Assembly: GCF_027271155.1 (NCBI RefSeq)
Contig: NZ_CP114542.1
Coordinates: forward strand, 558,001 to 622,000
From: Brevundimonas subvibrioides
GTDB lineage: Bacteria; Pseudomonadota; Alphaproteobacteria; Caulobacterales; Caulobacteraceae
Length of the DNA stretch: 64,000 nt
Direction: 5' to 3'
Positions 7,605 to 19,131 of the stretch are shown in pieces. Positions within the stretch are counted from its first letter, which is position 1; every line of letters starts with the position of its first letter. A program made the translations under genes and the position numbers. A model generated the notes under the pieces. That model was not told the DNA's origin, did no database searches, and worked only from the letters and a program-made list of their open reading frames with translations.

Positions 7605-8474
7605 TCAGCCGAGCTCGCGATGGAAGAACGCGCTGACGTCGGCCAGGACAGGGGCCTTCCTGCGAAACAGCGGTGCGAAGGTCGCGATCAGGTCGGCGTG
7701 GTTCAGGCCGGGATAGAGTTTCGCCTCGCTGCGTCCGCCCAGCTGGCGCATCCTCGCATCCAGCAGGATGGTGTCCTCGTCATGCACGACGACGTCGGCC
7801 GTCCCGTGACCCAGCCAGAGCGGCGGCGCGTCCGCGCGGGCATAGGTCAGGGGCTGGGTCTGACGCGGGTCGGGCCACTGGCCGAAGGCGTTGATCGATG
7901 CGGGCACGTCGAACGGCAGGAAGTCATAGGGCCCCGCCAGCCCGGCCGCGGCCTTGATCAGATCCGGCCGGCCGATTTCCGCCAGATAGCGGGCATCCAG
8001 CGTGATCATCATCGCCAGATGCGCCCCCGCCGAATGGCCCAGCACGCCCAGGCGGGCCGGGTCGCCGCCCCAGGTCGCCGCCACGTCCGCGACTTTCGCG
8101 GTCGCGGCGGCCGCGTCCTCGACGAAGGTCGGAAAATGGACCTGGGGCACCAGTCTGTAGTCGGGCAGGGCCACGACAAAACCTTGGGCCGCCAGGGCCT
8201 GGGCCGCCCAGCCATAGACCTCCTTCGATCCCGAATCCCATCCGCCACCATAGAACAGGACCAGGACGGGCAGCCGCTCGCCGGTCGAAGCCGTCGGCGC
8301 AAAGACGTCGAACGTCTGGCGCGGGTCCTCTCCATAGGCGACATCGCGGGCGACGCGACGCACGCCGGGATCGCGGGGGGCCACCGCGTTCAATACCGCC
8401 AGCGGGCTGCAGGCCGCGGCCACGGAGGCAAGGAGTGCACCGAGCGCGGGAACGAGAAGGCCTCTGCGGGTCAT
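7605..8474 (-). CDS. Alpha/beta hydrolase, esterase-type lipoprotein
   Basis: The 289 residues begin with a lipoprotein signal (MTRRGLLVPALGALL..AAAC, lipidation at Cys22), so the enzyme should be anchored in the periplasmic face of an envelope membrane. The catalytic triad is visible: nucleophile in GHSAGAH, Asp in HGTADVVV and His in LNHADL. The oxyanion region is FYGGGW, a variant of HGGGW seen in BD-FAE/carboxylesterase-type enzymes. The substrate is probably a short-chain ester; this is inferred only from the fold. Confidence 0.86.
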   Translation of the reverse strand: MTRRGLLVPALGALLASVAAACSPLAVLNAVAPRDPGVRRVARDVAYGEDPRQTFDVFAPTASTGERLPVLVLFYGGGWDSGSKEVYGWAAQALAAQGFVVALPDYRLVPQVHFPTFVEDAAAATAKVADVAATWGGDPARLGVLGHSAGAHLAMMITLDARYLAEIGRPDLIKAAAGLAGPYDFLPFDVPASINAFGQWPDPRQTQPLTYARADAPPLWLGHGTADVVVHDEDTILLDARMRQLGGRSEAKLYPGLNHADLIATFAPLFRRKAPVLADVSAFFHRELG

Positions 8475-8555
8475 GGGTCTCTGCGGTTCGGGAAAGCGTT
8501 GCCTTCAGATACGCGCAAACGCGGGATTTGGCTCATTGAAGCGGCTACAACCGGA

Positions 8556-8723
8556 TCAGCGTGCGTTGGCGATCAGGGAGCCCCAGTTCGCGTCCCCTGC
8601 CAGACCAGGATCGACGAAGGCGAACAGGGCCTCTACCAGAGCCACGACCGCGCCCGGCAGCGCCGTCGTCGGGTTCGTCCGTTTCAGGATCCCGGCTCCG
8701 GCGGCCGTCTTCGGTCGCGCCAT
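8556..8723 (-). CDS. Small hypothetical protein, 55 aa, possible membrane helix
   Basis: An open frame of 55 codons begins MARPKTAAGAG and has a basic N terminus, then a hydrophobic stretch (LPGAVVALVEALFAFVDPG) and ends IANAR. Codon third positions are mostly G/C, as in real genes here. It occupies the 385-base gap between the esterase start and ccmB, in the ccmAB direction. No strong ribosome site is seen before ATG 8723. Nothing recognisable as ccmC or ccmD is present. It may be a real short gene; the evidence is codon pattern and location only. Confidence 0.42.
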   Translation of the reverse strand: MARPKTAAGAGILKRTNPTTALPGAVVALVEALFAFVDPGLAGDANWGSLIANAR

Positions 8724-8859
8724 TGCCCGATTCGCACGCCGGCCGGCGGCAGCGCGCGCACGCGGACGTCCTGCCAGATTGCCGGCAAATTCAGGGGTCT
8801 GGTCAAAACGGGCGCTCCACGCTCGTGCTCAACGCACACATGCGCGAGAGGGCCCCAAC

Positions 8860-9525
8860 CTATCCCTGGGCGCTCCGGATGGCCGCGGCCCCGGCGGGCG
8901 GCGCGATCACCACGGCGAACAGGACATAGGCGGTCAGAAGCGCGAGCGCCGCCATCGGGCTGACGCCCGCCGCCGCCCGGTCCAGCGCACCGGACCCGAA
9001 TACGACCGGCGGGATGAAAAGCGGCAGGACGACGACCGCGATCAGCAACCCTCCCCGTCTGGCCCCAAGCGCGAGGGCGGCCCCGAGCGCGCCGGTGAAG
9101 GCGAATCCCAGACCCCCGATCAGAGCCGACACGGCCGTCAGCGGTGCCAGTTCGATCGACTGGCCCAGGGCCAGGGCGGCGATGGGCGCGGTCAGGGCCA
9201 GCGGCAGCCCCGTGGCCAGCCACTGGCTGAGCGCCTTGACCGCGAATACGACCTCCAGCGGCACCGGCCCGGTCGCCAGGAGGTCCAGCGCCCCGTCATC
9301 CAGATCGCGCTCGAACAGCCGTTCGAGCGACAGCAGGCTCGAGAGGGCCAATGCCAGCCAGGCGATGCCCGCCGCGACCGGCCTCAGCACCGCCGGATCG
9401 CCGCCCGCCGCGAGGGGGACGACCGTCGTCAGACAGGCGAAGAAGCCACAGGCCAGCAAGGGCCCGCCGCCACCGCCCCAGGCCAGGGCGAGCTCGCGCC
9501 GGAACAGGACGCCGACGGCCTTCAC
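8860..9525 (-). CDS. ccmB: Haem exporter permease CcmB
   Basis: CcmB is the permease of the CcmABC(D) complex that supplies haem to CcmE during cytochrome c maturation. The 221 residues contain six hydrophobic segments, an RELALAW N terminus and the family stretch [21 protein letters not shown] 9525 is the start: it overlaps the ccmA stop by four bases (GTGA), and the longer frame upstream only mirrors ccmA. In many proteobacteria ccmC follows ccmB; here the next sequence is a non-homologous gap. Confidence 0.93.
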   Translation of the reverse strand: MKAVGVLFRRELALAWGGGGGPLLACGFFACLTTVVPLAAGGDPAVLRPVAAGIAWLALALSSLLSLERLFERDLDDGALDLLATGPVPLEVVFAVKALSQWLATGLPLALTAPIAALALGQSIELAPLTAVSALIGGLGFAFTGALGAALALGARRGGLLIAVVVLPLFIPPVVFGSGALDRAAAGVSPMAALALLTAYVLFAVVIAPPAGAAAIRSAQG

Positions 9526-10145
9526 GCCCGAGCCCCCAGATCGAAGCCCCGCGTCGGGATCGGCAGGGGGTCGTGCACCGCCGCGACGATCAGACCGCCG
9601 CCCGCCAGATGCCGGGCCATCATCGCACCGACGACCTCGCGCCATCCGGCATCCAGCGGCGACAGCGGCTCGTCCAGAAGCCAGAGCGCTCGGGGCGATC
9701 CGATCAGGCGGGCCAGAGCCAGCCGGCGCCGCTGGCCTGCAGACAGCTTGCGCACCTCCAGATCCAGCAGGGGCTTCAGCCTCAGGGTTTCGATGGCGTC
9801 GTCGATGCCGTCGTGGCTGCGACCCAGCCATCGAGACTGGAACATCAGTTCATCGCGAGCGACGCGGCCGCTCTTCAGCCCGTCGAGGTGGCCCAGCATG
9901 TGGACCTCGTGCGCCCGGGCCTCGGAGGCTTCGATCGCGTTGGCATCGGCATCGGAAAAGGCGATCGTGCCCGCTTCCGGTCTTATGAATCCCGCGATGG
10001 CCCGCAGCAGGCTCGTCTTGCCCGCCCCGTTCGCACCCGTGAGGGCGATCGCGTCGCCTGCCTTCAGGCCCAGGTCCAGGCCCCTGAACAGGGTCCGTTC
10101 GCCGCGCGTCAGGGTCAGGCCGGAAATTGTCAGGCCCGCGATCAT
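9522..10145 (-). CDS. ccmA: Haem exporter ATP-binding protein CcmA
   Basis: This is the ATPase of the CcmAB haem-chaperone release system. The 207 residues contain Walker [12 protein letters not shown], the ABC signature [14 protein letters not shown] and Walker [14 protein letters not shown]. The order is ccmA then ccmB with a four-base overlap, so it is one operon. It is divergent from acnA, with about 200 bases between the starts, a neighbourhood recalled for Caulobacter-type genomes. Start ATG 10145. Confidence 0.94.
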   Translation of the reverse strand: MIAGLTISGLTLTRGERTLFRGLDLGLKAGDAIALTGANGAGKTSLLRAIAGFIRPEAGTIAFSDADANAIEASEARAHEVHMLGHLDGLKSGRVARDELMFQSRWLGRSHDGIDDAIETLRLKPLLDLEVRKLSAGQRRRLALARLIGSPRALWLLDEPLSPLDAGWREVVGAMMARHLAGGGLIVAAVHDPLPIPTRGFDLGARA

Positions 10146-10342
10146 TGGGCAGCTCTCTTGCGATCCGTTCTCAATGTCCCTTCGGCCATCGTGGATACAT
10201 GGACGAGTTCGCCGGCCACGTTTATAGCCAGCGTCGCCGCAGCAGGCTGTCGCCGCGCGCGCCGGGGACCTGTGCGCCCCGTCGTTTGCCGCGAGACGGC
10301 GCGACCGAATCTTCGGGCGGCTTTGACCAGAGGAAAACTCCC

Positions 10343-13036
<2,694 letters not shown>

Positions 13037-13054
13037 TCTCCCGACAACCGGAAC

Positions 13055-13087
13055 AAGGGTCGGCTGCGCAAGCGCCGGCCCCTTTTT
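13055..13087 (+). terminator. Rho-independent terminator after acnA
   Basis: GGGTCGGC, a nine-base loop and GCCGGCCC form an eight-pair stem with one T-G wobble, followed by C and TTTTT. It lies 19 bases after the aconitase stop. The convergent LysR gene ends eight bases beyond, so it may also limit read-through from that side. Confidence 0.8.
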
Positions 13088-13094
13088 CTTGTCC

Positions 13095-13982
13095 TCAGGC
13101 CAGCCGCATGGCCTCGGCCAGCAACCGCGCCTCTGCGGCACGACTGGACCCCGAGCGCCAGGCCACGACGATCTCGCGCCGGGGGGCCTCGGCGGCGAAG
13201 TGACGGGTCACGACCCCCTTATCGTCCGCAAGCCCCGCCCGCACGGCCATGGCCGGCAGGAAGGACACCCCAAGTCCCGACGACACCATCTGTACCAGGG
13301 TATGAAGCGAGGTCGCGGCGAAGACGTCCTCGCCTCTGGGAGCCTCCATATCGATTCCGGCCAAGGCCTGGTCGCGCAGGCAATGTCCGTCCTCCAGCAG
13401 GATCAGATCTTCCGACCTCAGCGCCCCGGGCTCGATGTCCCCGGGCCGGGCGAGCGGATGCCCGACCGGTGCGACGGCCAGGATTTCGTCATCGCCGATC
13501 CGGGCGTGCTCGATGCCGGGCGCGTCATAGGGCAGGGCGATGACAGCGCAATCCAGCTGCCCCGCCTTCAGCCCCGCGATCAATCGTGGCGTCAGATCCT
13601 CGCGGATGAACAGGCGCAAGCCCGGATAGTCGGCCTTCAGACCGGGCAGGGTGGCCGGCAGCAGGAAGGGCGCGACGGTGGGAATGATTCCCATGCGTAG
13701 CCGGCCCGACAGGGGACGTCCGGCATTGCGCGCGGCCTCGACCAGGTCTTCGGTGCGGGCCAGGACGTCTTCGGCCCGCCGACAGGCCTCGGCCCCGACC
13801 GCCGTCAGCTGGACATTGCCCCGGGTCCGTTCGACGACCGGCGCGCCGAGCACTCGTTCCAGCTCCTGCACGCCGGACGACAGGGCCGGCTGGCTGACGC
13901 GGGCCGCCTCCGCCGCGCGACTGAACGATCCGTGCTCGGACAGGAGCTTCAGATACTGCAGCTGGCGCAGGGTAGGGAGCAT
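13095..13982 (-). CDS. oxyR: LysR-family peroxide regulator, OxyR-like
   Basis: The 295 residues have the LysR winged helix at 1-60 (FSRAAEAARVSQPALSSGVQELE) and a ligand domain with the OxyR signature LLEDGHCLRDQA, where Cys201 equals the peroxide-sensing Cys199 of Escherichia coli OxyR. The partner Cys208 is replaced by Ile210 and no cysteine is near, so the classical disulfide cannot form. It is divergent from ahpC, and the gap holds an OxyR-type ATAG-N7-CTAT site, so it probably controls ahpC and itself. Confidence 0.88.
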   Translation of the reverse strand: MLPTLRQLQYLKLLSEHGSFSRAAEAARVSQPALSSGVQELERVLGAPVVERTRGNVQLTAVGAEACRRAEDVLARTEDLVEAARNAGRPLSGRLRMGIIPTVAPFLLPATLPGLKADYPGLRLFIREDLTPRLIAGLKAGQLDCAVIALPYDAPGIEHARIGDDEILAVAPVGHPLARPGDIEPGALRSEDLILLEDGHCLRDQALAGIDMEAPRGEDVFAATSLHTLVQMVSSGLGVSFLPAMAVRAGLADDKGVVTRHFAAEAPRREIVVAWRSGSSRAAEARLLAEAMRLA

Positions 13983-14000
13983 AGGCGCGACCTCTCTGTG

Positions 14001-14067
14001 TCATAGATATTATCTATGATCAGTCGGCCTTCTATCCATTGACTTTGTGCAGCGCAACAGCCATTTC
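14001..14067 (+). promoter_or_regulatory. OxyR-type binding site and ahpC promoter
   Basis: TCATAGATATTATCTATGA (14001-14019) is a perfect 19-bp palindrome around one central base. It contains ATAGATATTATCTAT (14003-14017), which fits the OxyR half-site ATAGNTNNNANCTAT at every fixed position. Seven bases on, 14025-14039 is a weaker second half-site (T, A, C and AT retained). It abuts a -35-like TTGACT (14039-14044), with CATTTC 17 bases later as a weak -10. Activator binding next to a -35 box suits peroxide induction of ahpC. Confidence 0.78.
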
Positions 14068-14135
14068 GCACCTGCGGTCAGTCCTCCCCGGCGACCGCCT
14101 CACGACATTCGATTTCATCCGGAAGGGATACAACC

Positions 14136-14690
14136 ATGCTCGGCGTCGGCGAACATCTGCCTGAATTCAAGGTCATCGGCGTAAAGCCCGGCTTCAACAG
14201 CCATGAAGAAAACGGCGTCTCGGCCTTCGAGCCCGTCACCAACGCCTCGTTCGAGGGCAAGTGGAAGGTCATCTTCTTCTATCCGAAGGACTTCACCTTC
14301 GTCTGCCCGACGGAAATCGCCGAGTTCGCCTCGCTGGCGCGCGACTTCGAGGATCGCGACACCGTCGTCCTCGGTGGCTCGACCGACAATGAATTCGTCA
14401 AGCTGGCCTGGCGCCGTGACCACGCCGACCTGTCGAAGCTGCCGATCTGGCAGTTCGCCGACAATGGCGGCAAGCTGGCGCGCGCCCTGGGCATCCTGGA
14501 CGAGGTCGAGGGCGTCGCGCTGCGCGCCACCTTCGTGGTCGATCCGCACAATGTGATCCAGCACGTCTATGTCACCAACCTGAACGTGGGCCGCGCGCCG
14601 GCCGACACCCTGCGGGTCGTCGATGCGCTGCAGACCGACGAGCTGTGCGCCTGCAACCGCCCCGTCGGCGGCGAGACGCTCGCGGCGTAA
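14136..14690 (+). CDS. ahpC: Peroxiredoxin AhpC, AhpD-linked type
   Basis: AhpC reduces hydrogen peroxide, organic peroxides and peroxynitrite. The 184 residues have the peroxidatic Cys57 (DFTFVCPTE) and a C-terminal pair Cys171/Cys173 (DELCACNRP). This three-cysteine arrangement is that of Mycobacterium tuberculosis AhpC (Cys61, 174, 176), whose electron donor is AhpD, rather than the enteric AhpF-dependent form. ahpD is the next gene. A strong terminator lies between them, so ahpD may get partial read-through or its own promoter. Confidence 0.95.
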   Translation: MLGVGEHLPEFKVIGVKPGFNSHEENGVSAFEPVTNASFEGKWKVIFFYPKDFTFVCPTEIAEFASLARDFEDRDTVVLGGSTDNEFVKLAWRRDHADLSKLPIWQFADNGGKLARALGILDEVEGVALRATFVVDPHNVIQHVYVTNLNVGRAPADTLRVVDALQTDELCACNRPVGGETLAA

Positions 14691-14713
14691 GCTGTCGCGG
14701 CCGAGACGCAACC

Positions 14714-14747
14714 AAGGGCGGCGGCGGTGATCCGCCGCCGCCCTTTT
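14714..14747 (+). terminator. Strong rho-independent terminator after ahpC
   Basis: The stem GGGCGGCGGCGG pairs perfectly with CCGCCGCCGCCC across a TGAT loop. It is flanked by AA on the left and TTTTCTTT on the right. It lies 24 bases after the ahpC stop and should reduce transcription into ahpD. Confidence 0.92.
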
Positions 14748-14763
14748 CTTTCCGCTTTCCGTG

Positions 14764-14811
14764 ATCCGGCTCAAGCAGCGAGCGCCCGCGGCGCGAGCGA
14801 TAGCCGTCGCT
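14764..14811 (-). repeat. Third copy (C) of the hairpin repeat
   Basis: Read on the minus strand, GGCTATCGCTC, then GCGCC-GCG-GGCGC, then TCGCTGCTTGAGCC matches copies A and B at 7499-7598 in both flanks, while its five-pair stem has a third sequence. The copy fills the gap between the ahpC terminator and the ahpD ribosome site. GGCT/AGCC can also pair as an outer stem. Confidence 0.85.
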
Positions 14812-14829
14812 TTCCGAAGGAAAAACACA

Positions 14830-15363
14830 ATGTCGATCGACGCCCTGCGCGACCTGATGCCCGCCTATGCCAGGGACATCTCGCTGAACCTTTCGTCGCT
14901 GGCCTCCGAAACCGTGCTGAACGACCAGCAGAAGTGGGGCTGCTTCCTGGCCTCGGCCCATGCGGTGGGCGTCGCTCCGGTCGTCCGCGCCATCGAGGCC
15001 GCCGCCGCCGAAAAGCTGTCGCCCGAAGCCATCAGCGCGGCCAAGGCGGCCGCCGCCATCATGGGCATGAACAACATCTACTACCGTTCGCTGCACCTGA
15101 TGAAGAACCAGGAGTACACGACGCTGCCGGCCCGGCTGCGGATGAACATCCTGGCCAATCCAGGCGTGGAGAAGATGGATTTCGAACTGTGGTCGACGGC
15201 CGTCAGCGCCATCAACGGCTGCGGGGCCTGCCTGGACGCCCATGAGAGCGAACTGCGCAAGCATGGTGTGCCGGCCCAACAGGTCCAGACGGCGCTCCGC
15301 ATCGGCGCGGTCGTCCATGCCGCCAGCCGGATCGCGGCTTCGGAGACCGCGCTTCAGGGCTGA
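14830..15363 (+). CDS. ahpD: Alkyl hydroperoxide reductase AhpD
   Basis: AhpD is a small carboxymuconolactone-decarboxylase-fold thiol protein that re-reduces AhpC. The 177 residues carry Cys131-Gly-Ala-Cys134 and His138 (NGCGACLDAHE), matching Cys130, Cys133 and His137 of the M. tuberculosis protein. An upstream Glu-rich helix region is also typical. ATG 14830 has GAAGGA as ribosome site; the longer frame would read through the repeat. Its 3' end overlaps the convergent SRPBCC gene by ten bases. Confidence 0.94.
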   Translation: MSIDALRDLMPAYARDISLNLSSLASETVLNDQQKWGCFLASAHAVGVAPVVRAIEAAAAEKLSPEAISAAKAAAAIMGMNNIYYRSLHLMKNQEYTTLPARLRMNILANPGVEKMDFELWSTAVSAINGCGACLDAHESELRKHGVPAQQVQTALRIGAVVHAASRIAASETALQG

Positions 15364-15881
15364 GGCGGCGCGCCGTATTCGATCTGATGGATCAGGCGGG
15401 CGAACGCCTGGTCCATCACGGCGTTCACGTCATCGGCCATCGCGCCGAGGCCGGGTCCCTCGACCACGAAGTCGATGCTGACCTGGCGGCCGCTGTTTCC
15501 GGGCTCCGAGCCAAAGGTCAGCTCGGCCTTCGTCGCTTTCCCGTGCAGGGGACCGAGCGGGGCGTTCATGACGACCCTTTCGGCCGCGATGTCCGTCACG
15601 ACGGCATGCTGGAACACCGTGCCGTCAGCCAGTTGCTCGCACCAGCAGCCGCCATCCTTGAACGTCAAGGACAGGTTGGTGCCCTGCCCGCTGTAGGTGT
15701 GCGCCGGGTCCCACCACGCCGGCAGGTTCGAGACGGCGATCACCACCTCCTCCGGTGTTGTCTCCACGCCGACGGCGAAGCGCAGGGTAAAGGAATCAGC
15801 GGAGCGTGAGATCACCTCGGCGGAGGCTGGCGTGGCCAGGGCCATGGCAACCGAGGCCATAAGGGCGGTCATGCGGATCAT
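15354..15881 (-). CDS. Exported SRPBCC (START-like) domain protein
   Basis: This protein of about 175 residues has a signal peptide (MIRMTALMASVAMALATPASA) and a helix-grip/SRPBCC-like domain: FAVGVETTPEEVVIAVSNLPAWWDP and a C-terminal helix DQAFARLIHQIEY. Such domains bind hydrophobic ligands; no ligand can be proposed. A GG-CWC motif (GGCWCEQL) may form a disulfide or bind metal after export. ATG 15881 was chosen for its GGGAGGA ribosome site; an upstream start adds a basic tail that spoils the signal peptide. Confidence 0.72.
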   Translation of the reverse strand: MIRMTALMASVAMALATPASAEVISRSADSFTLRFAVGVETTPEEVVIAVSNLPAWWDPAHTYSGQGTNLSLTFKDGGCWCEQLADGTVFQHAVVTDIAAERVVMNAPLGPLHGKATKAELTFGSEPGNSGRQVSIDFVVEGPGLGAMADDVNAVMDQAFARLIHQIEYGAPPQP

Positions 15882-15930
15882 CGGGCGTCCTCCCGATCCC
15901 ATCCGGCGACGGGAACGCCGATCCGTCAAG

Positions 15931-16782
15931 TCAGGCCGCCTCGAAACTCAGCGGTGCACCCCAGAACTGGCTGACGCGGTCCGACTGCGGGCCGGTCTTG
16001 CCGGTGGTCAGGAAGGTGCGTCGCCCGCCGTCGCCGAGGGCGTATTCGGGGTGGCGATCAAAATACCGCTCCAGCGCATCGGCGACCGCACTGGGCTGGT
16101 GGATCAATGTCGTGGTGTCGGGCAGGGCGGCGGCAAACAGGTCGGCCACGATCTCGTAGTGGGTACACCCCAGGATGGCCGTATCGGGGTGGCGACCGAT
16201 CCGGCGACGCAGGGCGTCGACATGGTCGGCCACCACGACGCGCAGCTCCTCGGTCGGGGCCCCCAGTTCGATCAGCCCGGCCAGGCCGGGGCAGGGTTCG
16301 GAGAAGACGGCCAGGTCCTCGCGCCGCTTGTCGATCTCGATCTCGTAGACACGGCTGATAGCGGTGGCGGCCGTGCAGAAGACGCCGGTGATGTCGATGG
16401 CCTCGACCTTGTCCCCGAGACGTTCCGCCTCATAGGTCCAGGGCAGGCCGGTCGCCGCCTCGATCGTGGGTACGATGATGCCCAGCACATTGACCGGACG
16501 CCGGTGCCGTCTGGCGGCCTCGCCCACCCAGGTCTGCTGCAGGCGACGCAGGGCGACGGCCGATGCCGTATTGCAGGCCAGGACGACGACGCTGGCCCCG
16601 GCCTCGAACAGGCGCTCGCAGCCGCTGCGGGTGATCTCGACGATCTCCTCGCCGCTTCTGGATCCGATCGGCGCATTGGCCTGATCCGCCAGATAGACGA
16701 GGTCGCGCCCGGGAAAACGCCGGGTCAGTTCCCTGTGGACGGTCAGACCGCCCACACCGCTGTCGAATACGCCTATAGCCAT
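15931..16782 (-). CDS. murI: Glutamate racemase
   Basis: MurI makes D-glutamate for peptidoglycan. The 283 residues start MAIGVFDSGVGGLTV with the catalytic-site Asp-Ser, and the two catalytic cysteines are in VVLACNTASAVALR and AILGCTHYEIV. Loop YLADQANAPIGSRS matches the usual YxGDxxxxPYG region with changes. The gene lies 49 bases upstream of the SRPBCC gene on the same strand, so the two may be co-transcribed. It is divergent from the M3 peptidase. Confidence 0.95.
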   Translation of the reverse strand: MAIGVFDSGVGGLTVHRELTRRFPGRDLVYLADQANAPIGSRSGEEIVEITRSGCERLFEAGASVVVLACNTASAVALRRLQQTWVGEAARRHRRPVNVLGIIVPTIEAATGLPWTYEAERLGDKVEAIDITGVFCTAATAISRVYEIEIDKRREDLAVFSEPCPGLAGLIELGAPTEELRVVVADHVDALRRRIGRHPDTAILGCTHYEIVADLFAAALPDTTTLIHQPSAVADALERYFDRHPEYALGDGGRRTFLTTGKTGPQSDRVSQFWGAPLSFEAA

Positions 16783-16905
16783 GGGAGCGGCGTTTAAACC
16801 GCGCTTGCCTTGTCGTCCAACGCGATTACAGCCTGTTCAGGTGACGGTCAGGTGGCCAGAGCCTAGACTGTGATCCACGCCGGCAACGATGAACAGGAAA
16901 TCCGC

Positions 16906-19071
16906 ATGCACAGACGCCAGGTACTTATCGGAGGCGCGAGCCTGATGGCCCTTTCCGGATGCGCCACCGCAGGGTCGGGCGCGGGCGAAGCCGGCGCCAT
17001 GACCCCCGCGCAGGAGGCCGAGATCGCCCGCGCCATCCTGCCCGCCCAGACTCCGCGCGCCGAACTGTTGCAGCCGTGGACGGGCCGCTATGACGGCACA
17101 CCGCCGTGGGACAAGGTCACGCCCGCCGGGCTGCGCGAGGCGATCCTTGAGGGCATCGAGCTTCAGCGCGCCGATATCGCGGCGATCGCGAACAATTCCG
17201 ATCCGGCCGGCTTCTACAATGTGATCGTTCCCTTGGAACTGACGGGCGAACCGCTGGACCGGGCGACCAACCTCTATGGCGTGATGACCTCCAATATCGG
17301 CGGCGAGGCGTGGGATGCGCTCGACACCGAGATCTCGCCGATGCTGTCGGCCGCCTATGACGAGATCACCTTCAACGACGCCCTGTTCCAGCGGATCAAG
17401 GCCGTCGCCGACAATCCCGAAGGTCTGAGCCCGCAGCAGCGCCGGCTCGCCGAACGCCGCCGCGATGCCTTCATCCGCTCCGGAGCCAATCTGGACGCGG
17501 CCGGCAAGGCCGAACTGGGCCGGATCAACACCGCCCTGTCCGGGGCCTTCACCCGCTTTGGCCAGAAGGTCGTGGCCGACGAGAATGCCTGGACGGTGAT
17601 CCCGACCGCAGCCGGGGTCGCGGGCCTGCCCGAATCGAACAAGGCCGCCGCCGCCTCGGCGGCCCGCGCCCGGAACATCGACGGCTGGATCATCATGAAC
17701 ACGCGGTCCAGCGTGGACCCGTTCCTGACCTTCGCCGACGACCGGGCCGCGCGCGAGCAGGTCTGGAAGAGGTTCGTCAATCGCGGCGACAACGGCGACG
17801 CCAACGACACCAATGCCACGATCGCCGAGATCGTTCGCCTGCGCGACCAGCGGGCCAGGCTCCTGGGCTACCGCAACCACGCGGAATGGCGGATGCAGGA
17901 CACCATGGCCCGGACCCCGGCCGCCGCCAAGAACCTGATGGACCGTGTCTGGGCCCCGGCCAGGGCACGGGTGGCCGAAGAGGTCGCCGACATGCGCGCC
18001 ATCGCGGGCTTCGACATCGAGCCGTGGGACTATCTGTATTTCGCCGAGAAGGTGCGGAAGGCCAAATACGATCTCGATCAGAACGAGCTGAAGCCTTATT
18101 TCGAACTGAACGCGGTCCGCGCCGGATCCTTTTACATGGCCGAGCGCCTCTATGGCTTCACCTTCACCAGACTGCCCAAGGGCCCGGTGCCGATCTTCGA
18201 GCCGGACGTCGTCACCTACGAGGTGCACGACAAGGCCTCGGGCCGTCTGATCGGCCTGTACTACACCGACGACTATGCCCGCGCGGGCAAGCGGTCGGGG
18301 GCCTGGATGACGACCTATCGGTCGTTCTCGCAGCTCACGGGATCGAAGGTCATCCTGGCCTCGAACAACAACAACTTCACCAAACCCGAGCCGGGCGAGC
18401 CGGTGCTGCTGTCGCTCGACGACGCGGAGACGATGTTCCACGAGTTCGGCCATGCCCTGCACTATCTGTCGTCGGTGGTGACCTATCCGTCCTACGGCGA
18501 GACGCCCCGCGACTTCGTCGAGTATCCGTCACAGGTGCACGAGCACTGGGTGCTCAGCCGACCGATCCTGGACGGCTATCTGAAGCACTACCAGACGGGC
18601 GCGGCCATGCCCCAGGCCCTGGTCGACAAGATCCAGGCCGCGGCCACCTTCAACCAGGGCTATGCCACCGTCAGCTATCTGTCGTCGGCCATCGTCGACA
18701 TGGACCTGCATACGCAGGCGACGCCGCCGACCGACATCGATGCGTTCGAAAAGGCCTCGCTGGCCCGGATCGGCATGCCGAAGGAGATCGTGATGCGGCA
18801 CCGCCTGCCGCAGTTCAATCACCTGTTCACGTCGGATGCCTATTCGGCCGGCTACTACAGCTACCTGTGGTCCGAGACGATGGACGCCGACACCTGGGCC
18901 TATTTCGAGGACTCCGGCGACGTGTTCAACCCGGATATCGCCGGACGCTTCAAGTCGATCATGCTGGCGCCCGGCAACACGAGCGACCGCGCCGACGCCT
19001 ATCGCCAGTTCCGCGGCCGCGACGTCGATGTGACCGCCCTGCTGAAGGTGCGGGGCTTCCCGGTCAGCTGA
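16906..19071 (+). CDS. M3-family zinc oligopeptidase, lipoprotein
   Basis: The 721-residue protein belongs to the thimet oligopeptidase/dipeptidyl carboxypeptidase (Dcp) family. The zinc site HEFGH is in DDAETMFHEFGHALHYLSS. The start at 16906 gives a lipoprotein signal (VLIGGASLMALSGCATAG, Cys lipidated), so it works in the periplasm on short peptides, like Dcp enzymes recycling peptides. AGGAAA precedes the start by about seven bases. The frame upstream to 16870 lacks a signal and was not used. Confidence 0.92.
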   Translation: MHRRQVLIGGASLMALSGCATAGSGAGEAGAMTPAQEAEIARAILPAQTPRAELLQPWTGRYDGTPPWDKVTPAGLREAILEGIELQRADIAAIANNSDPAGFYNVIVPLELTGEPLDRATNLYGVMTSNIGGEAWDALDTEISPMLSAAYDEITFNDALFQRIKAVADNPEGLSPQQRRLAERRRDAFIRSGANLDAAGKAELGRINTALSGAFTRFGQKVVADENAWTVIPTAAGVAGLPESNKAAAASAARARNIDGWIIMNTRSSVDPFLTFADDRAAREQVWKRFVNRGDNGDANDTNATIAEIVRLRDQRARLLGYRNHAEWRMQDTMARTPAAAKNLMDRVWAPARARVAEEVADMRAIAGFDIEPWDYLYFAEKVRKAKYDLDQNELKPYFELNAVRAGSFYMAERLYGFTFTRLPKGPVPIFEPDVVTYEVHDKASGRLIGLYYTDDYARAGKRSGAWMTTYRSFSQLTGSKVILASNNNNFTKPEPGEPVLLSLDDAETMFHEFGHALHYLSSVVTYPSYGETPRDFVEYPSQVHEHWVLSRPILDGYLKHYQTGAAMPQALVDKIQAAATFNQGYATVSYLSSAIVDMDLHTQATPPTDIDAFEKASLARIGMPKEIVMRHRLPQFNHLFTSDAYSAGYYSYLWSETMDADTWAYFEDSGDVFNPDIAGRFKSIMLAPGNTSDRADAYRQFRGRDVDVTALLKVRGFPVS

Positions 19072-19131
19072 AGCATGATCGCGTGAGCCGGAACCGCGAG
19101 CCGGTTCCGGCCCGATGCCGGCCGGCGCGGT

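Noticed and set aside
8473-10227. 584-codon frame across ccmAB
   Set aside because: Low-complexity Arg/Pro/Ser composition, antisense to two ABC genes.
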